A stretch of DNA of 64,000 bases from Fretibacterium sp. OH1220_COT-178 (GTDB lineage: Bacteria > Synergistota > Synergistia > Synergistales > Aminobacteriaceae), in the NCBI RefSeq assembly GCF_003860125.1, contig NZ_RQYL01000015.1, positions 1-64,000 of the forward strand, read 5' to 3'. The translations under genes and the position numbers were made by a program. Positions 51,736-60,361 of the stretch are shown here, piece after piece; positions within the stretch are counted from its first letter, which is position 1; each line of letters opens with the position of its first letter. Below the pieces are notes generated by a model that was given only the letters and a program-made list of their open reading frames with translations, did not search any database and was not told the DNA's origin.

Positions 51736-52455
51736 TTGAAGAAGACGACTTTGCCCTTTCTTGCGCTGTTCCTCGCCGCCGCTCTCGCGCTTTGCGGTCC
51801 CCAACCTGCCGAGAGCCTCACGCCCGACGACCTGAACGGTTACCTCGAGGCCGCCAGCTCCCTAAAGCTGAGCGACGACAACCTCAAGCTGGCGAACGAG
51901 GCTGCGGCTCAGGACGCACGCTTCATGGGACTGTTCCGGGCCAAGCTTCGCATCGCCCGGCTGCTTCAGACGGCCGATTCCTCCGGGCCCGAGGGGGAGA
52001 GTTACGCCCTTCGCACTCAGGTGGGCCCCCTCGTCGCTTTTCTGTGTCGGGACGGATTTCCCACGCCGGACAAGCTCGTCGAAAACGCCGTCGAGCGGAT
52101 CGTGAAGCCCCTCGAGCTTCAGCCCGTCCTCAAGGAATTGCCGCGCTACTACGAGGCCGTGGTCGGCACGGCGGACTGGCAGAAGAAGTTTCAGAAAATA
52201 CTTCACCGAGGGGGCTATCCCTCCCTGGATGGGGGGACGATCTTCCATCTCGCAGGTTTTCCGGAGATCGGGGACAAGCCCTATTATACGGCCGCTATGG
52301 ATGCCGAGCTCCAGGACGGTTCGCTGTTCCTTTACGAAGGGGATGCGTCCGTCGAGGGCTGGCTCTACTCCTTCTGGATGCGCCGTTGGGACGACGGGAC
52401 CATGGACGCCGCCAAACTGGCCATCGACTGGCTGAACAAGGCTTTGGGACAGTAG
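51736..52455 (+). CDS. Exported protein of unknown function, 239 residues
   Basis: TTG at 51736 (AAAGGA upstream) starts a signal peptide (KKTTLPFLALFLAAALALCG). The mature part is mostly helical and acidic at first (LTPDDLNGYLEAASSLKLSD), then has a beta-rich end with YEGDASVEGWLYSFWMRRWD. No family recognised. A long hairpin follows 18 bases after the stop. Confidence 0.7.
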   Translation: MKKTTLPFLALFLAAALALCGPQPAESLTPDDLNGYLEAASSLKLSDDNLKLANEAAAQDARFMGLFRAKLRIARLLQTADSSGPEGESYALRTQVGPLVAFLCRDGFPTPDKLVENAVERIVKPLELQPVLKELPRYYEAVVGTADWQKKFQKILHRGGYPSLDGGTIFHLAGFPEIGDKPYYTAAMDAELQDGSLFLYEGDASVEGWLYSFWMRRWDDGTMDAAKLAIDWLNKALGQ

Positions 52456-52473
52456 CGGCATTCCCGACGGCGA

Positions 52474-52530
52474 ACGAATCGGCTCCCAGGGGACGAGGCT
52501 GGCCGCCTCGTCCCCTGGGAGCCGATTCGT
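52474..52530 (+). terminator. Hairpin with 26-base perfect arms
   Basis: Arms 52474-52499 and 52505-52530 are exact reverse complements around the loop TGGCC, followed by CCCTTTGTCC. Much longer than a usual terminator. Confidence 0.65.
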
Positions 52531-52710
52531 CCCTTTGTCCCGAGCGCAGCAAAACTCTCTGGCCGAAACAGTCCATGGATGTTATGATAGGGAAACTTTA
52601 TTCCGATTCCGAGGCCGTCCGCATACTCGGCCGACCTTGCCTCGCCCCTTGCGATAGCAGCAAACGGAAAAGGAACGAAGATACTTTTGTCTTGTTGGAG
52701 GGCATCGGCT

Positions 52711-53967
52711 ATGGAGGAACACGGGTTCGACTTTCGGCGGCAACTCAGCATCATGGCCAGGGAGAGGCTGACGTTCTCTCCGATCAGCGAGATCTCCACT
52801 CTGGTTCAGGCTCATGCCGCGTTGTCGTTCGGCGCGGGCGAACCCTCGGACGGCACCATTCCCAAGACCTCCTTCCAGGCTGCGGCCGAGAGGGCGTTCG
52901 CGGACCCCGGGATCTGGGGCTATCACCACGACGAGCTTGGGGACCTGGACCTGAGAACCTGGCTCCTCGAACGCATGAAGCTGGACGACATGGCCCCGGA
53001 CTGGGTGCAGGCGGAGGACATCCTCATCACGCACGGAGCCGGAGGAGCCATCAGCCTCGCCGTAGAGGCCCTGGTGGACGAGGGCTCGGTCGTGCTGGTG
53101 GAGGGGCCGACCTACAGCGACAGCCTCCTTGCCCTCCGCCGGCAGGGGGCGGTCTGCATCCCGGTCCCCTCGGATGCGGACGGAATCCTCCCCGAGGAGC
53201 TGGAACGGATACCCGCCCTGCGGGAGGCCCGCTTTCTCTACACGATCCCAAATTTTCAGAACCCCAGCGGCTGCACGACCACCCTGGCGCGCAGGCGGCA
53301 CATCCTGGAGATCCTTCGGCGACACGACGTCGCCATTCTGGAGGACGATCCCTACCACTACCTGGGCTATGACGGCCCGGCCCCGACAAGCTACCTGAAG
53401 CTGGCGGGCAACGACCGGCGCGTCATCCACTGCAACTCGTTCTCCAAGATCGTCGCGCCGGGCATCCGCATCGGATGGGCCGTCGTCCCCCCCGCCCTGA
53501 AGGAGGCCTTCCTGGCACTGGCCGTCTGCGACGGCCTGGGGCCGGCTCTTCTGCTCCAAAGGGCGCTCCTGTACCTGATGCGGTCCCTGGACTTCGAAAA
53601 ATACGTGGAGGGCCTTCGAAGCGAGTATCGCTCCCGACGCGACAGGATGCTGGACTTGATCGAACGGCGTCTGGCCCCTCTCGGTCTCCGGACGAACCGT
53701 CCGGGCGGGGGCTTCTTCATCTGGGCCCAGGCGCCCGAGGAAATGAAGGATTTTCACTCGGAAGCCTTCGCACGCTATGCGGTGAGACGCGAAAAGATCG
53801 GCGTGGTCCCGGGGAACGCCTTTTTCCCTGAAGGGGCCTCCATGGGGGATCGGGCCTTCCGGCTCTCCTACGCCAAGCTCCCCCCGGAACACATGAAGGA
53901 GGGTGTGGAAAGGCTGGCAAGGGCCTGGACTTCGTTTGCCGGACAGCGAGGCAAAAGCGACCGATAA
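52711..53967 (+). CDS. PLP-dependent aminotransferase, class I/II (2-aminoadipate-transaminase type)
   Basis: A 418-residue fold-type I aminotransferase. The cofactor lysine is K246 in NSFSKIVAPGIRIGW. Other blocks are ITHGAGGAISLAVEALVDEG (phosphate site), TIPNFQNPSGCTTTLARRR and the Asp-Tyr of LEDDPYHYLGYDG. ATG at 52711 follows GGAGG at 10 bases. The type resembles LysN and related transaminases of broad specificity. A YjiH-like fragment follows 15 bases after the stop. Confidence 0.9.
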   Translation: MEEHGFDFRRQLSIMARERLTFSPISEISTLVQAHAALSFGAGEPSDGTIPKTSFQAAAERAFADPGIWGYHHDELGDLDLRTWLLERMKLDDMAPDWVQAEDILITHGAGGAISLAVEALVDEGSVVLVEGPTYSDSLLALRRQGAVCIPVPSDADGILPEELERIPALREARFLYTIPNFQNPSGCTTTLARRRHILEILRRHDVAILEDDPYHYLGYDGPAPTSYLKLAGNDRRVIHCNSFSKIVAPGIRIGWAVVPPALKEAFLALAVCDGLGPALLLQRALLYLMRSLDFEKYVEGLRSEYRSRRDRMLDLIERRLAPLGLRTNRPGGGFFIWAQAPEEMKDFHSEAFARYAVRREKIGVVPGNAFFPEGASMGDRAFRLSYAKLPPEHMKEGVERLARAWTSFAGQRGKSDR

Positions 53968-53982
53968 GGAGGAGACGAAGAG

Positions 53983-54354
53983 ATGGAAAACGGCAAAACG
54001 GCGGGGTACACGACCGGACAGATCCTCAAGTTCGTGATCCCCTCCCTCATCGGGGCACTGGCCTTCATCATGCCCATCCCGGACAAGGGTACGTTCAACA
54101 CGGCCCTCGGGCTTCTGATCGACTGGGGGAAGGGAGACCTGAAGGCCTACTTGCCGACCGCGGCGATGACGGCGGTCGTCCTGAGCGCCGCGGCAAGCCT
54201 TTTTGCCGTCCTCGCCAGGCCCCGATCCATCATGGAGAACACGTTCCTGAGGGAGCTCCTCTGCGTCTCGCCCTTCTGGCTGGCGTCGCGCGTTCTGGGC
54301 GCCGTCCTGACCGTCTTCCTGCTCCCGCCCTTCGCCTGGTATTCCTGCATGTAG
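53983..54354 (+). CDS. YjiH-like membrane protein, truncated to the N-terminal third
   Basis: A 123-residue protein with three membrane segments. The start (GQILKFVIPSLIGALAFIMP) and the middle (LRELLCVSPFWLASRVLGAV) match the beginning of YjiH-family transporters, which are usually about 440 residues. It stops at TAG 54352-54354 and a long hairpin begins four bases later. AGGAGGAGACG precedes ATG, so it is still translatable. Either a deletion removed the rest, or it is a shortened relative. Confidence 0.65.
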   Translation: MENGKTAGYTTGQILKFVIPSLIGALAFIMPIPDKGTFNTALGLLIDWGKGDLKAYLPTAAMTAVVLSAAASLFAVLARPRSIMENTFLRELLCVSPFWLASRVLGAVLTVFLLPPFAWYSCM

Positions 54355-54357
54355 CGT

Positions 54358-54422
54358 AGGATTGTACGGGAACGGCGGCAACTCCGAAACATACGGAGCT
54401 GCCGCCGTTCCCGTACAATCCT
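54358..54422. terminator. Hairpin with 29-base arms between convergent genes
   Basis: Arms 54358-54386 and 54394-54422 pair with a single A-C mismatch around the loop AAACATA. It fills the gap between the YjiH-like stop and the K+ channel stop, so it can end both transcripts. Confidence 0.7.
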
Positions 54423-55460
54423 CTAGGTGGGCAAGTCCGAGGTGGAGAATGTCGGCTCCGCTCCGCCTCGGTTCATCTCCCGAAAGGCCTCCATCCTCTC
54501 CTTGGGGCAAAGCATCAGAAGCTCGTCCCCCTCCTCGAGCACCTCGTCGGCCGGAGGATTGTAGACGGACACCCCGTTGTGGTGCAGAATGGCGACCACC
54601 ATGGCCTCGAAACGGCTCCTCAGCTCCGAGTCCCGGAGCCTGACCCCCCTCAGAGGGCTGTTCTCCCCTATCACCGCCGTGTCGAAACTCAGGCGGAAAT
54701 GGCCGTGCACGTCCACAAGGTCGAAGAAGTCCGAAACGTTGGGCTTCAGCGAGGCCCAGGCCAGGGCCGAGGCTCCCGTCTGCACGGGGTTGATGACGCG
54801 GTCGGCCCCAGCCCGGTAGAGCGTGGTGGTGGACTGCTCGCTGCTGGACCGGGCAACGATGCGCATCGTTCGGTTATGGGCGCGGGCGGTAAGGACGGTG
54901 TAGACGTTGTCCGCATCGTTGCTCATACAGACGATCATCCCGCAGGCGCGCATCAGGCCGGCCTGAAGCAGAATCTCCTCCTCCGTCGCATCCCCCAGGA
55001 TCATCGTCCAGCGATGTGCCCGAGCGGCCGCATCCGCCTCGGGGTCGCTATCGATCCCGACAAAGGCGACGCCGCCCTCGCTGAAGTGTTCGGCAACCTT
55101 CCGCCCGACCTGCCCCACCCCGCAGATGATCCAATGGTCGTTCAGCCTGTCCAGCATGTGGTCCCTCCTGCGCCCAAGGGCCTCCAGAACGCTTCCCATA
55201 AAGAAATACTCCGCCAGCTTCGCCAGGGAGATCCCCACGACGCCGATCCCCGCAAACATCAAAAGCGACATGAAGAGCTTTCCGCCCTCATTCAAGCCCG
55301 GCGGCTCGCCGTACCCCACCGTGGTCAGGGTGGTCAGCGTATAGAAAAGGCTGTCCACCAACGAATAGCCCAGCAAAAAATGCAGCGCGGCGAAACCGGC
55401 CAGGAGGACGCACACCAAAACCCCCAGCCAAAAAAGGGTGTCCTTAGCCTTTCCGGTCAA
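54423..55460 (-). CDS. Two-helix potassium channel with RCK domains
   Basis: A 345-residue channel: TM1 (about 9-31), selectivity filter TTVGYGEP (47-51 TVGYG), TM2 (about 62-86), then a TrkA-N/RCK nucleotide-binding domain (IICGVGQVGRKVAEHF; VGIDSDPEAD; MILGDATEEEILLQAG) and TrkA-C (about 255-325). TTG at 55460 is the start, with GAGGAGGGA upstream. Such channels are gated by ligands such as nucleotides or Ca2+. Confidence 0.9.
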   Translation of the reverse strand: MTGKAKDTLFWLGVLVCVLLAGFAALHFLLGYSLVDSLFYTLTTLTTVGYGEPPGLNEGGKLFMSLLMFAGIGVVGISLAKLAEYFFMGSVLEALGRRRDHMLDRLNDHWIICGVGQVGRKVAEHFSEGGVAFVGIDSDPEADAAARAHRWTMILGDATEEEILLQAGLMRACGMIVCMSNDADNVYTVLTARAHNRTMRIVARSSSEQSTTTLYRAGADRVINPVQTGASALAWASLKPNVSDFFDLVDVHGHFRLSFDTAVIGENSPLRGVRLRDSELRSRFEAMVVAILHHNGVSVYNPPADEVLEEGDELLMLCPKERMEAFREMNRGGAEPTFSTSDLPT

Positions 55461-55517
55461 GTTCGTCCCTCCTCGCCCTCGGCGACGGCAGTGCGGTTCA
55501 CCTTTTGTTTGCGTTCG

Positions 55518-55523
55518 ATTATA
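55518..55523 (-). promoter_or_regulatory. -10 element of the K+ channel gene
   Basis: TATAAT on the minus strand, 58 bases before the TTG start. The matching -35 would fall in the T-tract of the preceding gene's terminator and is poor. Confidence 0.4.
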
Positions 55524-55546
55524 TCAGGAAAAAAGACAAAAAAAGA

Positions 55547-55566
55547 GGAGGGGCCGAAGCCCCTCC
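55547..55566 (-). terminator. Intrinsic terminator of the SLH porin gene
   Basis: Minus strand: GGAGGGGC-TTCG-GCCCCTCC (8 bp, tetraloop), followed by TCTTTTTTTGTC. Confidence 0.9.
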
Positions 55567-55592
55567 CGATGGTGCATTGAGTGCGTTGGGAA

Positions 55593-57077
55593 CTAGAAGG
55601 ACACCTGCGTGCGGAAACGAATCACATCGTCGTCGTCGGCATTGTCCCAGTCGACCTTGACGTAGTTCAGGCCGAACTTGACGTTGGGGTTGTAGGTGTA
55701 CTGAACGCCCAAGCCGTACTCCTTGAAGTCCTCAAGCGCAAGATCGAAGTCGTAGTTGTAGTAGAAGAGGTGGGTGGCCCACTTGTCGTTCCAGACCTGG
55801 CCCGCACCGACGCGCCAGTACTTCAGGTCATCCATAAGGATGTTGCCCAAATCGACCTGCGAGAAAACAACTTCTTCCGTCCCCGTGGGAACGACGAAGC
55901 CCCTATCGATCTGGCCGTACTCCAGCCACAGGCTGGTGAACTTCAGCAGATCCTGCTTCACGTCGACAACGGCCTTCCAAGCGTTGGTGCTGTCCAGATC
56001 GGCATCGACCCAATTTCCGCCGACCAGAACGTCCACGTTGGCCTGCTGGTGGTAGAAAAGTCCCTTCAGGGCGATGTTGTCGTTGAAGTTGAAGCGAAGC
56101 CCCGCAAAGGCCGTCCACATGTTGTCAAAGCTCAAACCCACCGCAGGATCCTCGGCGTTGTCTCCAAGGAAGGCCTGAACGCCAAGGTCGAAGCCCAGCT
56201 GCTCCGTGAACTGGAGCTTGCCCATCAGGAAGAGCTCCCAAGCACCCCAAGCGCCGATGGCATCAACAGTACCGTCCCTGTTCAAGTCCATATCGAAGAG
56301 GTTCGGATGAGCCACATAGGCGTAAACGCCACCCATGCCGAAAGACTTCTCCCAGCCCAGACCATCCGTCCTGCGGTCGGTCAGATAGGAGTCCAGCCCG
56401 TAGAAACCGCCCGTGGCGCTGAAGTCCGTCGCGCCGCCAAGGTAGTACTCGTCCTCCAGATCCCACACGAAGCGGCCCGCGGTCAGCTTGGAATCCCAGA
56501 AGAAGGGGATCTCGGCATAGAAGCGCGTCCACCCGGCATCCAGACCGTCCAGACGCCCAACGAACTTCATGCTCTCGTCCTCGCCGAACCAACGCTCGAA
56601 GATCAAACGGGAACGCGTGACCCTGGAGCTGCCGTCGGAAACAGGAGCGTCGTTGTCCTCATTCCTGATGTCCAGACGAAGCGAACCGCTCAGCTTCCAG
56701 CCGCCAAGGCGATCCTCGATGACGGAAACCCTCTTGTCGAGGTTGTCCACCTTCACGCCCAGGGCATCCAGCTCGTCCTTGAACTCCAGGACCAGCTTCT
56801 TCAGCATCTCGACGTCCTGCTTGCTGGCCTTCGTCATGTCGACGACCGCAAGGGCGCGGGCCAGAGCGGAGGCCATCTCGTAGCGGGTGGTGGGCTGCTT
56901 GCCCTTGTAGGTGCCGTCGGGATAGCCGGAAAGAACGCCGTGAGCGGCCAGCTGACCGATCGCGTCATAGGCCCAGTGGTTCATGGGAACGTCCATGAAC
57001 GGGTTCGTGGCCGCGAAAACGGGAGCGGCAAAAGCGAAAAGAACCGCAACTGCAACAAGTGCTGCAAACTTTTTCAT
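55593..57077 (-). CDS. SLH-domain outer-membrane beta-barrel protein
   Basis: A 494-residue protein: signal peptide (1-23, ending VFA), one SLH domain (about 25-85; NPFMDVPMNHWAYDAIGQLA, GYPDGTYKGKQPTTRYEMAS), a short coiled coil (about 85-125) and a porin-like barrel with alternating aromatic strands ending in the terminal phenylalanine (RFRTQVSF). This is the Omp-alpha/SlpA-like layout of diderms such as Synergistetes and Deinococcus-Thermus relatives, in which SLH binds the wall and the barrel sits in the outer membrane. Codon use and strong terminator suggest an abundant protein. Confidence 0.92.
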   Translation of the reverse strand: MKKFAALVAVAVLFAFAAPVFAATNPFMDVPMNHWAYDAIGQLAAHGVLSGYPDGTYKGKQPTTRYEMASALARALAVVDMTKASKQDVEMLKKLVLEFKDELDALGVKVDNLDKRVSVIEDRLGGWKLSGSLRLDIRNEDNDAPVSDGSSRVTRSRLIFERWFGEDESMKFVGRLDGLDAGWTRFYAEIPFFWDSKLTAGRFVWDLEDEYYLGGATDFSATGGFYGLDSYLTDRRTDGLGWEKSFGMGGVYAYVAHPNLFDMDLNRDGTVDAIGAWGAWELFLMGKLQFTEQLGFDLGVQAFLGDNAEDPAVGLSFDNMWTAFAGLRFNFNDNIALKGLFYHQQANVDVLVGGNWVDADLDSTNAWKAVVDVKQDLLKFTSLWLEYGQIDRGFVVPTGTEEVVFSQVDLGNILMDDLKYWRVGAGQVWNDKWATHLFYYNYDFDLALEDFKEYGLGVQYTYNPNVKFGLNYVKVDWDNADDDDVIRFRTQVSF

Positions 57078-57638
57078 TACTGTGTTACCCCCTTATTGGT
57101 TTGTCAATATGCGTCGAAAACTCGACCTCGATACTGCGCTTCCGAATCCTTCGTTCGTCCTGGAAGGCCTTCAGGGGGGCACACGAAAAAGTGACCTTGT
57201 TTCCTTTTTCCGTCCCCCATCGGGACTGCATACTCCCTCGGGATCTTCCGCGCCTTCCTCAAATCCGCCTCGTCCTTGATGGCAACAGGGGGTATCCGCA
57301 CCTCGCTTTCCTGCCTCGGGAATCCCCGGCGAACCTTGGAACCCTACTTAGGCGATATTGCGCAATACGCGCAATCATCGTGACAAATGTTACAGGATGA
57401 GCCGGAAAAACAAAATAGGTCTTAGGACTCATTACTTATAGGTCTAGTCATGTTTCATCGCATCGTCATCGCACGGCGGCCCTTTCGGTCCAGCACGGGC
57501 GGTCTGGTTGCGGGCATGATTGCAGGGCATTCGGCCGGAGCCCCCAGGTACGGGGCGACAGCATCACACCGAACGCTCAGCTCCCTCCAGCCTGGACTGG
57601 TACAAGAACAAACAGATGGGGCGCGGGGGGTACGCGTT
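57078..57638. other. Long leader/promoter region of the SLH porin gene
   Basis: 561 bases without a supported gene. The ribosome-binding site AAGGGGGT lies before 57077. Around 57354-57390 there is a perfect ATTGCGCAAT palindrome, a related CGCGCAAT, and the partial dyad GTGAC-AAAT-GTTAC, candidates for regulator sites. No clear sigma-70 promoter could be fixed. The yafQ-side half holds nothing I recognise. Confidence 0.4.
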
Positions 57639-57914
57639 TCAGCCGAAGAGTTCGGCATGACTGCCAAGGCGATAGAGGGTCAAGGTTTCCTCGTCCCGCT
57701 CGTAGACAAGCAGCCAGTCCGGAGCGACGTGACACTCCAGGCAGCCCGCCCACTCCCCGACCAAGGAGTGCTCTCTATGAGAATCCGGCAGGGGGTCGTC
57801 CCGGGACAGAAGGTCGATAACGGACTGAAGGAGCTCCATATCGCAGGCCCCGGAACGGGAAGAACGCTTGTAGTCCTTCCTGAAGGCCCTCGTCGTCAGG
57901 ATGGATCGGGTCAC
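57639..57914 (-). CDS. yafQ: YafQ-family mRNA interferase toxin
   Basis: A 91-residue RelE-superfamily toxin that cuts mRNA on the ribosome. Active residues line up with those known in Escherichia coli YafQ: H49, H62, D66, W67 and H86 (in REHSLVGEW, ECHVAPDWLLVY and LGSHAELF). ATG overlaps the antitoxin stop by four bases. Confidence 0.9.
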   Translation of the reverse strand: MTRSILTTRAFRKDYKRSSRSGACDMELLQSVIDLLSRDDPLPDSHREHSLVGEWAGCLECHVAPDWLLVYERDEETLTLYRLGSHAELFG

Positions 57915-58183
57915 TCCCCATCCTCCCCGTCAAGCGCGGCGAACATCGAGGCCGCGTTGTCGAAACGACGCACCCCAAGCCCGGCACGGCCATCCCGAAT
58001 GGCCGTGGCCGTCTCCTCGTTGGGGACGTTCAGCTCGACCGGGAGTGCTCCGGTCTCGGCAACCGTCGAGAAGAACGCACGGATGACCGCACTGGCCGAC
58101 ACGCCGCGGCGGGCAAATACGGCGTCCGCCTTGTGTTTGACGTCCGAATCGATACGTGCCCGAATTACGGAATCCGTCTTCAT
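57911..58183 (-). CDS. dinJ: DinJ/RelB-family antitoxin
   Basis: A 90-residue protein. The N-terminal ribbon-helix-helix (DSVIRARIDSDVKHKADAVF then ARRGVSASAVIRAFFSTVAE) binds DNA, and the C-terminal part wraps the toxin. GGGAGGGG precedes the ATG. A palindrome overlaps its promoter. Confidence 0.9.
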   Translation of the reverse strand: MKTDSVIRARIDSDVKHKADAVFARRGVSASAVIRAFFSTVAETGALPVELNVPNEETATAIRDGRAGLGVRRFDNAASMFAALDGEDGE

Positions 58184-58202
58184 GGCAACCCCTCCCTTGA
58201 AT

Positions 58203-58216
58203 AATGTAGCTACATT
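58203..58216 (-). promoter_or_regulatory. Operator palindrome of dinJ-yafQ
   Basis: AATGTAGCTACATT is a perfect 14-base palindrome touching the -10 element, 20 bases before the dinJ start: a likely DinJ-YafQ autoregulatory site. Confidence 0.65.
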
Positions 58217-58244
58217 TTATCGCGAGCAGGGGGTATCGACAAGG
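58216..58244 (-). promoter_or_regulatory. Promoter of dinJ-yafQ
   Basis: Minus strand: TTGTCG, 17-base spacer, TAAAAT; the -10 abuts the operator. Confidence 0.65.
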
Positions 58245-58466
58245 ACGATGCGTTACAACAGCAAGAGTGCCCTTTATGGCAGGATAAGGGATGGTGCAGC
58301 GGCATCGGAATCAGATCAACGAGACGGCGACCCCGGCGGCGTTCGTCCTACCCCGGCCAGAGATATGGCCGGGTCGGGAACACCGGCATGGCTTCCGAGC
58401 GCGCCACGGGGGGCATCGCGGCGTGGTATCCGGTGTTTAAGGCGGTAAGGAGAAAGGCCCGGCCGT
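58245..58466. other. Intergenic stretch, nothing recognised
   Basis: Between the dinJ promoter and the SRP RNA promoter I see no gene, structured RNA or repeat with support. Confidence 0.4.
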
Positions 58467-58495
58467 TTGAAAAAAGCCCGCCGCTCCTGTATACT
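58467..58495 (+). promoter_or_regulatory. Promoter of the SRP RNA gene
   Basis: TTGAAA, a 17-base spacer and TATACT; transcription would begin near 58502. Confidence 0.8.
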
Positions 58496-58520
58496 GATCG
58501 CGCAGTATCACGTCCCCCGA

Positions 58521-58629
58521 CGCGGGGGCTCAGTCCTGTGCGGCGAAGACCCACGAACCCTGTCAGGCCCGGAAGGGAGCAGCAGTAAGGGGTGTTCTTC
58601 GGGTGCCACGGGGTCGCTGGGTTCCCGCG
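58521..58629 (+). ncRNA. ffs: Signal recognition particle RNA (4.5S type)
   Basis: The conserved Ffh-binding core is clear: CCTGTCAGGCCCGGAAGGG followed by AGCAGCAGTAAGGG, with the GGAA-type tetraloop between. The 5' part (GCGGGGGCTCAG) pairs with the 3' part (CTGGGTTCCCGC) to give a single long helix, so it is the short bacterial form without an Alu domain. Ends are judged from base pairing; the primary transcript probably starts about 20 bases earlier. Confidence 0.9.
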
Positions 58630-58813
58630 GCGGGGGACTTGTTTGCCCTTCCGCGATTTTTTCGCCGCCGATCCCCCTGCTGTCCTCCCCCATCCCTTCC
58701 ATCGTATTATATAATTTGTTCGTCCATCAAAAAATAAATGCCGCCATCCCCCTCCGTTTTGCCTTTACGGTGCGGCTGCAGCATCTCGATTCGTTCCGGA
58801 AAGGAGACGCCCC

Positions 58814-60361
58814 ATGTCCGAAAGACTGAACGCCATCATCGAGAACCATATCCGAAAGGAGCCCGGTGCCCGGTGTCTCTGGTGGAAAGGAGCGTGGCGC
58901 TCCCGATCGGATTTCGGAGGCCTGGCCGACGCCTGCACGGATACCCTGCGTTCCGCCGGGTTCCGCAAGGGGCAGAGGCTGGCGCTTCTGATGCCCAACT
59001 CCCCCATGGTCCCGGCCCTGGCGCTGGCGGCTTGGCGGCTCGGCGGGATCCTCTGCCCGCTGAACGAGAAATCGGGGAGGACCTCCCTGATCCGGACTCT
59101 GTCCCTGCTCGACCCCTTTGCCGTCGTCGTCTCCGAGGAGGTCCGCAGGGACGGCGCCGGACTGCTGGAGGAGCTCGGCCGTCCGATCGTGGTCTGTTCA
59201 CCCGAAGGTCCTCCGCCCGCTTTTTCCGCTGCTCCCACCCGAGCGGACTCCGAGGACCTGGCCGTCATCTTCTCCACCTCCGGCACGACCGGAATGCCCA
59301 AGGCCGTGCCCATCACCCACGGAAACCTCATCGACAACTGCAGGGCCTGCATGACGGGACTGGACGGACTCGGTCCGGACAGCGTCCTGCTCAACGTGCT
59401 CCCGAACTTTCACGCCTTCGGCTTCACGGTCGGGACGATCCTGCCCTTCTTCATCGACGGCGCTCAGGCGATCGTCCCCGGCTTCATGCCCCCCCAGAAC
59501 ACCCTGCGCGCCATTCGGGAGGCCCCGGCCGACGTCCTGCTGCTCGTCCCGACGATGCTGGGCTTTCTGACCGCCTTGCTCGAACGGTCGGGGCAGAGGC
59601 TGCACGGGGTCAGGCTCCTGGTGACGGGCGGGGACCGCTACAACGAGCACATGGACCCCAGGGTGCGGGAGGCCTTCGGCGTCGGGGTTCTGGAGGGCTA
59701 CGGCATCACGGAGTGCTCGCCGGTCATGGCCGTCAACCGCAACGAGACGGTCCGCAGGCTCGGCACGGTCGGGACCCCGCTGAGGGGCTTCGAAATTCAG
59801 CTCCGGACCGAATCCGGAACTCTGGCGGAGGGCGACGAGGGAATCCTGTGGGTGCGCGGTCCGAGCGTCACATCCGGGTACTACCGCGCCCCGGAGCTGA
59901 ATCGGGAGCGGTTCGACGACGGCTGGTTCAACACGGGCGACTACGTGCGCATCGAGGACGGCAACATCCGCATCCTCGACCGGATGACGGACATCGTGAT
60001 CGTCGGCGGATTCAACGTCTATCCCCAGGAGGTCGAGGCAATTCTGTCCGCGCACCCCGCGGTTCAGACCGCCGTGGTGGTGGGGACGCCCAACGACATC
60101 AGCGGAGAGGTTCCCAAGGCCTTCGTCCTCAGGAAGCCCGAAGCCGAGGTCTCGGAGCCGGAGCTCGTCCGTTACTGTAAGGAGCGGCTCGCCCACTACA
60201 AGGTGCCCCGCAAGGTGGAGTTCGTCGAAAGCCTGCCCCTCTCCAGCACCGGCAAGGTCCTGCGCCGGGTGCTGAGGGAAAGGGAGCGCACCGGGGAAAA
60301 ACATGAGGGCGAGCGGCGCAAAATTTCTGTCCAGGAGGCAACGCATGACTCAAAGGCTTGA
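58814..60361 (+). CDS. AMP-forming acyl-CoA synthetase / ligase (paralogue 1)
   Basis: A 515-residue ANL-superfamily enzyme that adenylates a carboxylate. The P-loop is FSTSGTTGMPKAVPITHGN, the A5 motif GYGITECSPVMAVN, the A7 motif WFNTGDYVRIEDG and the A10 lysine in LSSTGKVLRRVL. ATG at 58814 follows GGAAAGGAG. Closely related in length and order to the next gene, with which it overlaps by 17 bases. The acyl substrate is not shown by the sequence; fatty or aryl acids are typical. Confidence 0.9.
   Translation: MSERLNAIIENHIRKEPGARCLWWKGAWRSRSDFGGLADACTDTLRSAGFRKGQRLALLMPNSPMVPALALAAWRLGGILCPLNEKSGRTSLIRTLSLLDPFAVVVSEEVRRDGAGLLEELGRPIVVCSPEGPPPAFSAAPTRADSEDLAVIFSTSGTTGMPKAVPITHGNLIDNCRACMTGLDGLGPDSVLLNVLPNFHAFGFTVGTILPFFIDGAQAIVPGFMPPQNTLRAIREAPADVLLLVPTMLGFLTALLERSGQRLHGVRLLVTGGDRYNEHMDPRVREAFGVGVLEGYGITECSPVMAVNRNETVRRLGTVGTPLRGFEIQLRTESGTLAEGDEGILWVRGPSVTSGYYRAPELNRERFDDGWFNTGDYVRIEDGNIRILDRMTDIVIVGGFNVYPQEVEAILSAHPAVQTAVVVGTPNDISGEVPKAFVLRKPEAEVSEPELVRYCKERLAHYKVPRKVEFVESLPLSSTGKVLRRVLRERERTGEKHEGERRKISVQEATHDSKA

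Noticed and set aside
52582-54510. A 642-codon minus-strand frame opposite the aminotransferase
   Set aside because: Antisense shadow; the plus strand has the PLP-lysine motif and ribosome-binding sites.
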